From assembly GCF_012033695.1 (NCBI RefSeq), contig NZ_JAAVJI010000002.1, forward strand, positions 124,001 through 188,000: a stretch of DNA of 64,000 bases, given 5' to 3'. Position numbers and translations under genes: made by a program. The notes below the pieces were generated by a model. The model worked only from the letters and a program-made list of their open reading frames with translations. It searched no databases and was not told the origin of the DNA. Positions 34,846 through 44,540 of the stretch are shown one piece after another. The stretch is from Pseudomonas quercus (GTDB lineage: Bacteria; Pseudomonadota; Gammaproteobacteria; Pseudomonadales; Pseudomonadaceae). Position 1 is the stretch's first letter, and every line of letters begins with the position of its first letter.

Positions 34846-34891
34846 CACAACGGGCGGCAGTCAGTAGCACACTGCCAGGAGCGAACCTACG

Positions 34892-35824
34892 ATGACTGAA
34901 CAAGAACGCCGCGACACCTCCCCACACAGCGCCGAACGACCCGCTGAACAGCTTGGTGAACAGGGCCCTGAACAGCCAGGCATTGAAGCCTCCGGCAAAG
35001 AGACACCTGGGCTTTCGAACGACGAAAAAGACGAGGTGGAAGAAAGCACCCCACCGCGCCCCGCCGTGCTACATGAGATCATTCGCAGCCAGGGTGACCA
35101 TGAACTGGAGCGCAGTGTGGCGGCACTGTTCTGGTCTGCGTTGGCTGCTGGCCTGACCATGGGCCTCTCGTTGATGGCCATGGGGCTGCTCAACGCACGC
35201 CTGCCAGGCGGCGAGTCCAGCCATGTGATCGCCAGCTTCGGCTATTCGGCCGGCTTTCTGGCCGTGATTCTGGCCCGCCAGCAATTGTTCACCGAAAACA
35301 CCATCACAGCCGTACTGCCGGTCATGACCCACCCTACCCTGGCCAACTTCACCCGCTTGCTGCGCCTGTGGGCCGTGGTACTGGGGGGTAACCTGGTGGG
35401 CACTCTGTTCGTGTCCTGGATCATGCTGCACCTGCCTATTTTCGATACCGCCACGGACAAGGCCTTTCTCGAAATCGGCCACAAGGTCATGGAAAACGCC
35501 CCAGGGCAGATGTTTTCCAAAGGCATTATCTCGGGCTGGATGATTGCCACCATGGTGTGGATGATCGCGGCCCTGGACAACGCTCGCATCTGGGTGATCA
35601 TTATGATCACCTACCTGATGGCCCTGGGTGACTTCACGCACATCGTGGTGGGCGCTGCCGAGGTGTCCTACCTGGTATGGGCGGGTGAACTTCCTTGGAG
35701 CGACTTCTGGCTGGGCTTCGCCGGCCCCACCCTGGCCGGCAACATCATTGGCGGTAGCTTCATCTTTGCTCTGATCAGCCATGCGCAGATCCGCAGCGAC
35801 GCCTCTACCTCTCCTACAAAATAA
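34892..35824 (+). CDS. Formate/nitrite transporter (FNT) family protein, YfdC-like
   Basis: 310 residues. The first about 70 are charged and Glu/Pro-rich, probably cytoplasmic. Six membrane segments follow, including the half-helix motifs AAGLTMGLSLM and FTENTITAVLP and the later WMIATMVWM and IVVGAAEVSYLV, characteristic of FNT pentameric channels. The long N-terminus is typical of the YfdC branch, whose substrate is not settled. GGAGCG lies 8 nt upstream. It converges with the next gene, their stops abutting. Confidence 0.88.
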   Translation: MTEQERRDTSPHSAERPAEQLGEQGPEQPGIEASGKETPGLSNDEKDEVEESTPPRPAVLHEIIRSQGDHELERSVAALFWSALAAGLTMGLSLMAMGLLNARLPGGESSHVIASFGYSAGFLAVILARQQLFTENTITAVLPVMTHPTLANFTRLLRLWAVVLGGNLVGTLFVSWIMLHLPIFDTATDKAFLEIGHKVMENAPGQMFSKGIISGWMIATMVWMIAALDNARIWVIIMITYLMALGDFTHIVVGAAEVSYLVWAGELPWSDFWLGFAGPTLAGNIIGGSFIFALISHAQIRSDASTSPTK

Positions 35825-36937
35825 TCAGGGCCGGTATACCTGCCCCTGCTCGCTCTCGGCCAGGGGCATGGCCTCTACCTCACGCCACCAAGCGACGCCC
35901 CGGTGCGGATGCAGCAGATCCAGCCGCTCGCCCAGGTGAGGGGTAGCCAGGGGCACACCGGCAGCGTCAGCCAGGCGGGTGATGCGCTCGAAGGGTTCTT
36001 GCCAGGCGTGGAAAGCCAGGTCGAAAGTACCGTTATGGATGGGAACCATCCAGCGCCCTTGCACATCCTGGCAGGCCTTCAGGCTTTCCTCAGGTTGCAT
36101 GTGCACGTTAGGCCAGGCCGCGTTGTAGGCACCGGTTTCCACCAACGCCAGGTCAAACGGGCCGTAGCGCTCACCAATAGCTTTGAAACCCTCGAAATAG
36201 CCCGAATCACCACTGAAGAACAGCCGCCATTGGGGGTCGATCAGCACCCAGGAGGCCCACAGGGTTCGGTTGCTGTCGGTAAGGCTACGCCCGGAAAAAT
36301 GCTGCGCAGGCGTGGCAGCCAGGCGAACACCGGCCACCTCTGTTTCCTGCCACCAGTCCAGCTGGCGGACCTTGTGCGCGGGTACGCCCCACTCCATGAG
36401 GGTTTCGCCTACGCCCAGCGGGGCCAGGAAGTGCTCGGTCTTGGCCGCAAGGGCCATGATGCTGGCGTGGTCCAGGTGGTCGTAATGGTTGTGGGAGAGC
36501 ACCACCGCCGCCAAGGGCGGCAGGTCATCCAGGCTCAGCGGCGGCGCGTGAAAGCGCTTGGGGCCGGCCCACTGCACGGGCGAGGCACGCTCCGAGAAGA
36601 CCGGATCGGTAAGGAAGAACACGCCGTGGGTCTTGATCAATAACGTGGAATGCCCCAGCCGCCACAGGCTGTTGTCCGGCGCCTCCACCAGCACCTGGCG
36701 GCTCAGAGGCTGCACGGGCAACGGTGCCTGAGGGCGCGTTTGCGGGGGTTTGCGCATGAGTAGAAACTTGACACCGATACGCAGCTTTTTCAGCACGCCA
36801 TCTGGGGGTGACACCGTGAGGTTCTGATAGCGGCCATCGGCCATGCGTGAATGCGGCAGGCGATCATCTTCCAAAGCGGATGCAAGAGGCGGTAGGGCCA
36901 TCAGCAATAGCACTCCTGTAGCAACCAATCGTTTCAT
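35825..36937 (-). CDS. Metallo-beta-lactamase-fold hydrolase (NAPE-PLD/UlaG-like), exported
   Basis: 370 residues from the chosen ATG. A signal peptide (MKRLVATGVLLLMALPPLASA) is followed by the metal motif SHNHYDHLDH with H149, H151, D153 and H154, and later PAQHFSGR and SGDSGYF. The WRLGHSTLLIK opening is typical of the N-acylphosphatidylethanolamine phospholipase-like branch. A frame extending 37 codons further upstream (to 37048) has no signal-peptide character. No start has a good ribosome-binding site, so the 5' end is uncertain. Confidence 0.85.
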   Translation of the reverse strand: MKRLVATGVLLLMALPPLASALEDDRLPHSRMADGRYQNLTVSPPDGVLKKLRIGVKFLLMRKPPQTRPQAPLPVQPLSRQVLVEAPDNSLWRLGHSTLLIKTHGVFFLTDPVFSERASPVQWAGPKRFHAPPLSLDDLPPLAAVVLSHNHYDHLDHASIMALAAKTEHFLAPLGVGETLMEWGVPAHKVRQLDWWQETEVAGVRLAATPAQHFSGRSLTDSNRTLWASWVLIDPQWRLFFSGDSGYFEGFKAIGERYGPFDLALVETGAYNAAWPNVHMQPEESLKACQDVQGRWMVPIHNGTFDLAFHAWQEPFERITRLADAAGVPLATPHLGERLDLLHPHRGVAWWREVEAMPLAESEQGQVYRP

Positions 36938-37068
36938 ACGGGATAAGTGAATGTAGGGCCAGGGCTTGAGCATACAGGCCACTGCTTTGGGGCGCACCCC
37001 GCATCTCCGGGTTTCGGGAACGTTCACACATGGCCTAAACTTCGCCATCGAATTCCATTGGACACCTC

Positions 37069-38256
37069 ATGATGGCAAGCCACCTGAACGATGACGTCGC
37101 CCTTATCAGCCGGATACAGGCTGTGCCTGCCATGCTTCAAGTGGTGTGCGAAACCACCGGCCTTCGCTTTGCGGCCGTTGCACGGGTAACCGATACCCAC
37201 TGGATGGCCTGTGCCGTGGATGACCGCCTGGGCTTTGGCTTGGCTCCGGGGGATGAGTTGGCTTTGCATACCACCTTGTGCGATGAGTTGCGCGATAGCC
37301 ACAAGCCCATCGTCATCGATCATGCCAGTGAAGACCCAGGCTTTTGCGATCACCCCGCACCGCAGCTGTATCGTTTTGAAAGCTATATTTCCGTGCCTAT
37401 GTTCTTCCCCGATGGCCGCCTGTTCGGCACCATCTGCGCGTTCGACCCGCAGCCTATCCCCTTGAGAGACAGCACCGCCCCTGCCATGGTCGAATCATTC
37501 GCCCGGTTGCTGTCGGTAATGATCGAAACCGAGCTAACGCAGCAACGCACTGAAGCAGCACTGTTGCGCGAACAAGAAGCCGCAGAGTTGCGTGACCAGT
37601 TCATTGCGGTACTCGGCCATGACCTGCGCAACCCCCTGTTCGCCATCAGCGCCGGCGCTGAGCTGTTGCTCAGGCGTACGTTGGAAGACCGTTCAAGAAC
37701 CGTTGTCGAACACATCCGCGCCAGTGGTGAACGGGCGTCCCGCCTGGTGGCAGACGTGCTGGACTTTGCCCGAGGGCGGCTGGGCGGTGGCCTTACTTTG
37801 AAGGTAGCCCTTTGCCCCGACCTGTCCCAGGCCTTGCAGCAAGTGGTCAAGGAAATCGAAGGTATCTATCCGAACCGGGAAGTGCAGGCCGTGCTCGGCA
37901 ACCTGGAAGGCGTGCACTGCGACCGGGAGCGTGTGACGCAACTGGTGTCCAACCTGCTGAGCAATGCCATCCTGCACGGCGCTCAGGACCAGCCTGTGAC
38001 CTTGACTGCCGAACGAACGCCGGACCACCTGCTTATCAGTGTGCATAACTATGGCCCAGCCATCGAAGACGCGGTGCTGGCGCAGCTGTTCCAGCCTTTT
38101 CAACGGCGCCGCAATGAGCGGCCCGGAAACGGCCTAGGCCTGGGGCTCTACATCGCCCATCACATCGCTGTGGCCCATGGCGGCGAACTCCAGGTGGCCT
38201 CTACCGACGCGGGCACCCGGTTCGTATTCAGCCTGCCCTTGCAGGTTCACGGTTGA
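37069..38256 (+). CDS. GAF-domain sensor histidine kinase, soluble
   Basis: 395 residues. GAF domain (about 15-155) with conserved YISVPMFFPDGRLFGTICAFD, a short helical linker, HisKA with phospho-acceptor H184 (LGHDLRNPL), and an HATPase domain with LVSNLLSNAILHG (N box) and GNGLGLGLYIAHHIAVAHGG. No membrane segments, so it senses something in the cytoplasm, perhaps a small molecule or light-sensitive chromophore through GAF. No response regulator gene is adjacent, so it is an orphan kinase here. Confidence 0.93.
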   Translation: MMASHLNDDVALISRIQAVPAMLQVVCETTGLRFAAVARVTDTHWMACAVDDRLGFGLAPGDELALHTTLCDELRDSHKPIVIDHASEDPGFCDHPAPQLYRFESYISVPMFFPDGRLFGTICAFDPQPIPLRDSTAPAMVESFARLLSVMIETELTQQRTEAALLREQEAAELRDQFIAVLGHDLRNPLFAISAGAELLLRRTLEDRSRTVVEHIRASGERASRLVADVLDFARGRLGGGLTLKVALCPDLSQALQQVVKEIEGIYPNREVQAVLGNLEGVHCDRERVTQLVSNLLSNAILHGAQDQPVTLTAERTPDHLLISVHNYGPAIEDAVLAQLFQPFQRRRNERPGNGLGLGLYIAHHIAVAHGGELQVASTDAGTRFVFSLPLQVHG

Positions 38257-38361
38257 CCTTGGCCTGGTCCCTTCGTCGGCACTAAAGCCGTGTGATTAAA
38301 GCGCAGCTCCCTATGGCCGATGCCCTGACATCCATTTTGCGGGTCCTGTCAGGAGTGCGCC

Positions 38362-39678
38362 ATGTTTAACAAACAACTCAAATCCGAACTGGCGACGCTG
38401 CGCGAACAGCATGCGACTACCCAGCAGATACGCTCACTGCTCGACGCGGACATGCTGGTTATCCGCCTAGACCCCAAAGGCTGCATTCAGCATGTGAATG
38501 CGAACTTTGAAACAGAGATGCTTTACCGCCGGGCGGAACTGCTCGGCAAGCCACTGGAAGACCTGGTCCCGGCCCATGTGAAACGCGACCCCTTTCACCT
38601 GCGAGTACGCACCGCCCTTGAGCGCGCAGAAAGCTTCAGTGGCGCCTTGCGCCTGCTGCGCAGGGACGGTCGTGAAGCCTGGCTGCGCGTGTTGCTGGTC
38701 CCGGCCCGGGACAGCAGCGGTGCGGTCACCGAGTTTATCCTCTATGCCAATGACCTGACCCGCACCATTGAAACCTCCCGCGAACAGGAAGGCGTGATCA
38801 AGGCCCTGCTCCGTTCCACCGCCGTGATCGAATTCGATTTGCAAGGCAATGTGCTCACCGCCAACGATCGCTTTCTGGGCGCGATGGGTTATCGCCTTGA
38901 GCAGATCAAGGGTAAGCACCATCGCCTCTTCTGCACTCCTGAAGAGGTAAGCTCACCGGCCTACCAAGCGTTCTGGGATCAACTGCGCCGTGGTGAATAT
39001 GTGGCCACGCGTTTCCAGCGGGTAGACAGCCAAGGCCGACCGGTGTGGCTGGAGGCTTCGTATAATCCGGTACTGGACCCGAACGACCGGCTGGTGAAGA
39101 TCATCAAGTTTGCCACTGTGATCACAGAGCAGGTTGACCGCGAGCGGGCAGTGGCCGATGCCGCCACCATTGCCTACAGCACTTCCGTGCAGACCGACAG
39201 CACCGCCCACAGGGGTGCGGATGTAGTGCAGCAGACCGTTGCCGTGATGAACGGCTTGGCACGGCAGATGGAAGAAGCGGCTGCAGGCATTCAGGCCCTG
39301 GACCAGCAGAGCCAGGTTATCAGCACCATCATCAAGACCATCAGCGGCATTGCCGAGCAAACCAATTTGCTGGCGCTCAACGCAGCCATTGAGGCGGCAC
39401 GTGCGGGAGAACAAGGGCGTGGTTTTGCGGTTGTCGCCGATGAAGTCCGCCAGTTGGCTTCACGTACCACCCAAGCCACGGCTGAAATCGCCGGCGTGGT
39501 GCAGAAGAACCAGAAGCTGGCGTCCGATGCAGTGGGCGTTATCGCCACGGGCCAGCAGCAGGCCCAGGCCGGCATGGAACTGGCCGGCCAGGCCGGCAGC
39601 GTTATTGTGGAAATCCAGGATGGTGCGCAAAAGGTGGTGAGTGCAGTGCAGCAGTTTGCAACCCAACTCGGGCACTAA
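38362..39678 (+). CDS. Soluble PAS-PAS methyl-accepting chemotaxis protein (BdlA-like)
   Basis: 438 residues. Two PAS domains (about 25-140 and 145-260; the second has [28 protein letters not shown]) and a signalling domain with the invariant hairpin tip [35 protein letters not shown] spread over about 328-362. There are no membrane segments, the architecture of Pseudomonas BdlA, a biofilm-dispersion receptor. Ligand unknown. The signalling region is shorter than in membrane receptors. Its stop overlaps the convergent gene's stop by 4 nt. Confidence 0.92.
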   Translation: MFNKQLKSELATLREQHATTQQIRSLLDADMLVIRLDPKGCIQHVNANFETEMLYRRAELLGKPLEDLVPAHVKRDPFHLRVRTALERAESFSGALRLLRRDGREAWLRVLLVPARDSSGAVTEFILYANDLTRTIETSREQEGVIKALLRSTAVIEFDLQGNVLTANDRFLGAMGYRLEQIKGKHHRLFCTPEEVSSPAYQAFWDQLRRGEYVATRFQRVDSQGRPVWLEASYNPVLDPNDRLVKIIKFATVITEQVDRERAVADAATIAYSTSVQTDSTAHRGADVVQQTVAVMNGLARQMEEAAAGIQALDQQSQVISTIIKTISGIAEQTNLLALNAAIEAARAGEQGRGFAVVADEVRQLASRTTQATAEIAGVVQKNQKLASDAVGVIATGQQQAQAGMELAGQAGSVIVEIQDGAQKVVSAVQQFATQLGH

Positions 39679-40805
39679 TTGCTATCCGCTTGCCGGTAAG
39701 GCAACGCGCCACGCGCCTCCAGGGCGTACTGCATGATGCCCTCGCGTTCACCGTCCAGATATTCGGCCACCGCGTCCCGAAGGCCTGTGTGCATCAGGTA
39801 ATGCCAGGACCGGGTAATGACCGGTTCGAAGCCCCGGATCAGCTTGTGCTCACCCTGCGCGCCGGCATCGAAGCGCGACAGCCCCAAGGCAATGGCCTGG
39901 TCCATGCCTTGGTAGAAACAGGTTTCGAAATGCAGCCGGTCGAACTCCGCCAGGCAGCCCCAGTAGCGGCCGTATAACGTCTGCCCGTCCATTAGGCAGA
40001 AGGCCATGGCCACAGGCCGGCCGCGCTGGTGGGCAAACACCACGCGAATGGCGTCTGGCATGCGCTCGGCCAGCAGGCTGAAAAACGCGCGCTCCAGGTA
40101 CGGCGCCTGGCCACGTACTTCATAGGTATTGGCATAGCAGGCGTAGACAAAGTCCCAGTGAGCCTCGCCAAGCTCACGGCCTTCCAGCCACTGAAACTCA
40201 AAGCCTTGCGCCGCCACCTGCTCGCGCTCCTTGCGCATCTGCTTGCGCTTGCGTGAGTTGAGGGTATCGAGAAAATCCTGGAAATCCCGGTAGCCCCGGT
40301 TGTGCCAATGGTATTGGCAACCTAGCCGTTCAAGCCAGCCCGGCTCCTGGGCAAGCAGGTGATCGACCCCAGCCTCGGTGAAATTCACATGGGCGCCAGA
40401 GTAGCCCGCCGTTGCCAGGTGCTCGGGGATTGCCCGTAGCAGGGCCAGGCCGTGCGCCGGGTCGCCGAGCACACGCTGGCCGGTCACTGGGCTGAACGGT
40501 ACTGCACACAACAGTTTGGGATAGTACGCCAGCCCGGCACGGCGGCAGGCGTCGGCCCAGCCATGGTCGAACACATACTCGCCATAGGAGTGGCTTTTTC
40601 GGTAGGCCGGCATGGCGGCACGTAGCACCCCTTTGTGCCACCACAACAGGTGCTCGGCGCGCCAGCCGGTGCCGCGGCCCACGCTGCCGCTGTCTTCCAG
40701 GCTGCTGAGAAAGCCGTGACGCAGAAAAGGCTGGGCATCGGTCAGCAACCCATCCCAGGCCTGCGGCGGCACCTCTGCCAGGCAGGTTGCAATCTGTATG
40801 GTCAT
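39675..40805 (-). CDS. COG3146-type GNAT/FemAB-like acyltransferase
   Basis: 376 residues. Recognised as the peptidogalycan-biosynthesis/GNAT family from [26 protein letters not shown] near residue 75, [12 protein letters not shown], then [19 protein letters not shown] and the C-terminal [27 protein letters not shown]. The family is widespread in proteobacteria; its acyl acceptor is not known to me. It converges on the chemoreceptor gene with overlapping stops, so there is no room for a separate terminator. Confidence 0.85.
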   Translation of the reverse strand: MTIQIATCLAEVPPQAWDGLLTDAQPFLRHGFLSSLEDSGSVGRGTGWRAEHLLWWHKGVLRAAMPAYRKSHSYGEYVFDHGWADACRRAGLAYYPKLLCAVPFSPVTGQRVLGDPAHGLALLRAIPEHLATAGYSGAHVNFTEAGVDHLLAQEPGWLERLGCQYHWHNRGYRDFQDFLDTLNSRKRKQMRKEREQVAAQGFEFQWLEGRELGEAHWDFVYACYANTYEVRGQAPYLERAFFSLLAERMPDAIRVVFAHQRGRPVAMAFCLMDGQTLYGRYWGCLAEFDRLHFETCFYQGMDQAIALGLSRFDAGAQGEHKLIRGFEPVITRSWHYLMHTGLRDAVAEYLDGEREGIMQYALEARGALPYRQADSN

Positions 40806-41108
40806 GAATCGATCCCCAAGGTGCAGTAGCTATCCATAGTGCTGAAAAATGCACGGGTTTTACAGCTCAGGCTACCAACGGCGTGATCCAGCATAGTGGC
40901 AAGGCGCCTGCCGTCAGCGTGCAACCCCTTTTCCAGAGCGGCTCGCACCGCTTCGCTTGTCATCAACCTGCCATGTGGCTGCCACTCACCTGTCACACCC
41001 CCTCGCAATACTTGCGCCTGTTTTCGAAGACGGGGCTCAACCCCGCTGCCGTCCTGATCGGACCTGCCTTGGGATGACCACGTCCCGCTCTTAACCAGGG
41101 AGTAACTT
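40806..41108 (+). other. Intergenic region upstream of the porin gene
   Basis: 303 bases. A GGGGC-TCAA-CCCC hairpin near 41034 is the only structure I note. Short open frames here lack ribosome-binding sites. The porin promoter must lie in this stretch but I cannot place it. Confidence 0.5.
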
Positions 41109-42395
41109 ATGCGTCTTGTTTCAACACGAACCGGTGCCGGCGCCTGCGCAGCCCTGCTGCTGGCAGCCAGCCTGCCCGCCTCGGCGGCCGTCGATGAAAA
41201 GCTGCTGGAAATGCTCCGCGCTAACGGTTCGATCAGTGGCAGCCAATACGCCGAACTCAAGGGCGAGCTGGATCGCGACAGGCAAGCGCAGCAACAGCAG
41301 CAGGTCGCAGCAGCCCAGGCCAAGAAAGAAGAGCTGTCTGCCTTTGAACAGAAAGTGGCATGGGCGTCGAAAACCCAGATAAAAGGCGACGTTCGCCTGC
41401 GCTACGAAGATCAGAACACCGATGGTGCTGCCAGCAACAGTGGCAAGGACACCGACCGCCAGCGCGTACGCGCCCGCTTTGGGGTGTACAGCCAGATCAA
41501 CCCACAAGTGGACGCAGGCATTCGCCTGGCCACGGGGAGCAGCAGCGATGCACGCTCTACCAATGAAAACCTGGACAACTATTTCGTCAAGAAGAGCTCC
41601 TGGGTAGACCTGGCCTACCTGGACTGGCACCCCACGGCCCTGCCAGACCTGCACCTGGTGGGTGGCAAGATGACCCAGCAGTGGGTGAACATGGGTGATG
41701 TGATCTGGGATGGCGACATCAACCCGGAAGGCGTTTCTGCCGCTTACAAGCGTTCGATCGGCGGCGGCAACGAGTTGTTCGGCAGCGCGGGCTACTACAA
41801 CCTCAAAGACAACGTAGACGGCGAAGGTGTGCAGTTCCGCCACGACCTACGCATGTACGCAGGGCAGTTGGGCGGCCGGTTCGGCCTTACCGATAACCTG
41901 AAACTGACCGTCGGTGGCAGCGTGTACGGCTTCGACGGTGACGGTGACGATACCGCCGGATCGGGCAAGCTATCGGTGAACGGCAACACCGCCGCCGAAC
42001 AATTCAAGCTGTACGAAGGCTTCGCCCAGATGGACATCACCGGCATGGTGATCCCCCTGGCCGTGTATGGCCAATACGTGAAGAACGCAGACGCCAGCGA
42101 CGACGCCGACAGTGCCTGGTTGGTGGGCGCCAAGACCAAGGTCTTCGACAAGTGGAGCCTGGATTACAACTACCGCGACGTTCAGCGTAATGCGGTGGTG
42201 GGCGCCTTCACCGATTCTGATTTCGGCGGCGGCTTCACCGGCGCGCGGGGCCACAAGCTGAAAGTGTCCTACGACATCGACAAGAACTTTGCCTTGGGCG
42301 CAACCTACTTCATGGCCGAGTCCGACACCTATGTCACCAACCGTACCGACACGGACGTCGATACCCTTCAAGTGGACTTGGAAGCGAAGTTCTAA
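41109..42395 (+). CDS. Putative outer membrane porin (Porin_5-like) with N-terminal coiled coil
   Basis: 428 residues. Signal peptide about 1-26 (ending ASA), a short periplasmic Q-rich coiled coil (about 45-85; DRDRQAQQQQQVAAAQAKKEE), then a beta-barrel from QIKGDVRLRYEDQ to the C-terminal LEAKF. The terminal phenylalanine and alternating aromatic pattern indicate outer membrane insertion. The coiled coil may trimerise or contact peptidoglycan. GGGAG 8 nt upstream. The transported solute is unknown. Confidence 0.9.
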   Translation: MRLVSTRTGAGACAALLLAASLPASAAVDEKLLEMLRANGSISGSQYAELKGELDRDRQAQQQQQVAAAQAKKEELSAFEQKVAWASKTQIKGDVRLRYEDQNTDGAASNSGKDTDRQRVRARFGVYSQINPQVDAGIRLATGSSSDARSTNENLDNYFVKKSSWVDLAYLDWHPTALPDLHLVGGKMTQQWVNMGDVIWDGDINPEGVSAAYKRSIGGGNELFGSAGYYNLKDNVDGEGVQFRHDLRMYAGQLGGRFGLTDNLKLTVGGSVYGFDGDGDDTAGSGKLSVNGNTAAEQFKLYEGFAQMDITGMVIPLAVYGQYVKNADASDDADSAWLVGAKTKVFDKWSLDYNYRDVQRNAVVGAFTDSDFGGGFTGARGHKLKVSYDIDKNFALGATYFMAESDTYVTNRTDTDVDTLQVDLEAKF

Positions 42396-42439
42396 GGGTG
42401 CTGTGACCTGTTTGCTGCAGCCCATTGCGCGGAGGCCTG

Positions 42440-42479
42440 TTCCCGGTCTCCGCCTTCGGCTGCGCCCGGTCCCACAGAC
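42440..42479 (+). repeat. Isolated REP-like repeat fragment
   Basis: TTCCCGGTCTCCGCCTTCGG and the following CGGTCCCACAGAC resemble the beginning of the 113-bp unit tandemly repeated at 56566-57353. A single degenerate copy between the porin and methyltransferase genes. Confidence 0.5.
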
Positions 42480-42525
42480 GAACCTGGACTATACTGCACC
42501 CTCCACAACGATAGGTGCTTGCTCC

Positions 42526-43296
42526 ATGTCGTCTGTCCACAACGCTGCACTAAAGGGTTATTCGGCAGAGGCGCAGCGGTATACCCAGGGCCGCCCAGAC
42601 TACCCCGAGGGGCTGAGCACCTGGCTCAGCCACACGATGAACATTACCCCACAGGCTCGTGTGGTCGACCTGGGCGCAGGTACGGGAAAGTTTACCCGTC
42701 TGCTGACACCGCTCAGCGATCACGTGGTCGCCATTGAACCGGTGGAGGCCATGCGCCAGGCTTTTATACAAAGCTTCCCGGATATTGAGGTAGCCCCCGG
42801 TACCGCACAAGCCCTTCCCTTGCCGGACAGCAACGTCGATGCCGTACTGTGTGCCCAGGCTTTTCACTGGTTTGCCGAACGAAAAGCCCTTGAAGAGATT
42901 CACAGGGTGCTCAAGCCGGAAGGGCGGCTGGGGCTGGTGTGGAATGTGCGTGATGAGTCGGTGGACTGGGTAGCGGAGATCACGCGGATTATCACGCCGT
43001 ACGAGGGTGATACACCGAGGTTTCATACAGGGAAGTGGCTAGCGCCGTTCGATGGAACACTTTTTTCCGCCCCCGAACCCACGTGCTTCGGCTACACCCA
43101 TGCGGGTACAGCCGAAACCGTCATCATGAACCGCTTTCTGTCGGTCAGCTTTATTGCCAGCCTGCCTGCTGCTGATAACGCCGCAGTCGCACAACAGTTA
43201 CGCGAACTGATTCATGATCACCCAGCATTGGCGGGCCGGGCGACCATCGAGTTCCCTTACCAGACGCAGGCGTACGCGTGCCAACGCCTGGGTTAA
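42526..43296 (+). CDS. Class I SAM-dependent methyltransferase
   Basis: 256 residues. Motif I is VVDLGAGTGKFTRLL, motif II the acidic VVAIEPVEAMRQ, and the post-motif DAVLCAQAFHWF and LKPEGRLGLVWNVRD are typical of UbiE/Methyltransf_11 proteins resembling yeast Crg1/TMT1-type trans-aconitate methyltransferases. The acceptor molecule is unknown. A frame extending far upstream into the porin region is not coding. A TATACT 32 nt upstream may be its -10. Confidence 0.88.
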   Translation: MSSVHNAALKGYSAEAQRYTQGRPDYPEGLSTWLSHTMNITPQARVVDLGAGTGKFTRLLTPLSDHVVAIEPVEAMRQAFIQSFPDIEVAPGTAQALPLPDSNVDAVLCAQAFHWFAERKALEEIHRVLKPEGRLGLVWNVRDESVDWVAEITRIITPYEGDTPRFHTGKWLAPFDGTLFSAPEPTCFGYTHAGTAETVIMNRFLSVSFIASLPAADNAAVAQQLRELIHDHPALAGRATIEFPYQTQAYACQRLG

Positions 43297-43338
43297 GGGC
43301 CTCACCTGCGTGTCGGCATCATAGCGCCAACACGTGTT

Positions 43339-44460
43339 TCAACGCTTGCGCAGGATCACGCTGCCAATGGAGTAACCGGCGCCAAACGAACTCAGCACGC
43401 CCAGGGCGCCTTGGGGCAGGTCATCCTGGTGTTTGTGCAGGGCAATCACCGAACCGGCAGAGCTGGTATTGGCGTAGGTATCAAGAATCACCGGCGCTTC
43501 GTCTGCCGTAGCATCGCGCCCCAGCAGTTTTTTCACGATCAGCTGGTTCATGCTCAGGTTCGCCTGATGCAGCCAGAACCGTGACACCCGGCTGACTTCG
43601 ATGTCGTTTTCTTCCAGGTGTTTGCCCACCAGCTCAGCCACCATGGGGCACACTTCGCGGAATACTTTGCGGCCTTCCTGCACGAACAGTTTGTCCTGTG
43701 CCAGGGCGCCCTCTTCCGCTGCCCGGTTGAGGAAGCCGAAGTTGTTGCGAATGTTGTTTGAGAACTGCGTGATCAGCTTGGTGCTGACCACGTCGAACTG
43801 GTACGGCGAAGTGGCCAGGTCCGCCCGCTCCACCAGCACGGCGGTAGCGGCGTCACCAAAGATAAAATGGCTATCGCGATCGCGGAAGTTCAGATGGCCC
43901 GTACAGATCTCTGGGCTGACCACCAGCACCGCACGGGCCTGGCCCAGCTGAACAGCGTTGGCGGCTGCCTGAATGCCGAAGGTGGCGGACGAGCAGGCCA
44001 CGTTCATGTCGAAACCAAACCCTTGGATACCCAAGGCCTGTTGCACCTCGATCGCCACGGCTGGGTAAGGCCGTTGCAGGTTGGAACAGGCCACGATGAC
44101 TGCATCTACATCGGCGGCCGTACGCCCTGCTCGGTCCAATGCCTGCCGGGCTGCCGCCGTGGCCATTTCACACAGAATCGATGGCTCGTCATTGCTGCGC
44201 TCGGGCAAGCGCGGCACCATGCGTTGCGGGTCCAGGATACCGGCCTTGTCCATCACGAAACGGCTTTTGATGCCAGACGCTTTCTCGATGAAAGCCGCAT
44301 TGGACTCCGCGAGGGGCTCCTGCTCGCCCCGGTCGATGACCTCGGCATGTGCGGCATTGTGCTGGTGCACCCAGGTATTGAACGATGCCACCAGCTCTTC
44401 ATTGGTAATGCTGTGGGGCGGTGTGAACAGCCCGGTACCGCTGATAACGACGTTGTACAC
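43339..44460 (-). CDS. Beta-ketoacyl-ACP synthase III (FabH-like, PA3286 type)
   Basis: 373 residues. The catalytic triad is C156 (NVACSSATFG), H298 (WLHQANLSM) and N331 (TYANTSSAGS). It is longer than housekeeping FabH (about 320), with an insert around 35-95. Gene order (near hrpA, fadD1, fadD2) is the same as for P. aeruginosa PA3286, which condenses octanoyl-CoA from fatty-acid degradation with malonyl-ACP; the same role is inferred here. Start is GTG with AGAGGA 6 nt upstream. Confidence 0.9.
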   Translation of the reverse strand: MYNVVISGTGLFTPPHSITNEELVASFNTWVHQHNAAHAEVIDRGEQEPLAESNAAFIEKASGIKSRFVMDKAGILDPQRMVPRLPERSNDEPSILCEMATAAARQALDRAGRTAADVDAVIVACSNLQRPYPAVAIEVQQALGIQGFGFDMNVACSSATFGIQAAANAVQLGQARAVLVVSPEICTGHLNFRDRDSHFIFGDAATAVLVERADLATSPYQFDVVSTKLITQFSNNIRNNFGFLNRAAEEGALAQDKLFVQEGRKVFREVCPMVAELVGKHLEENDIEVSRVSRFWLHQANLSMNQLIVKKLLGRDATADEAPVILDTYANTSSAGSVIALHKHQDDLPQGALGVLSSFGAGYSIGSVILRKR

Positions 44461-44540
44461 GTTCGTTCCTCTGAATAGGGGCGCCTATGAGGCGAAGCCC
44501 GCAGATTTTGCCACACTTGGCACGAACGTGCCCATTGGCA

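Noticed and set aside
41109..41843. Minus-strand frame inside the porin gene
   Set aside because: Shadow of the porin; no independent evidence.
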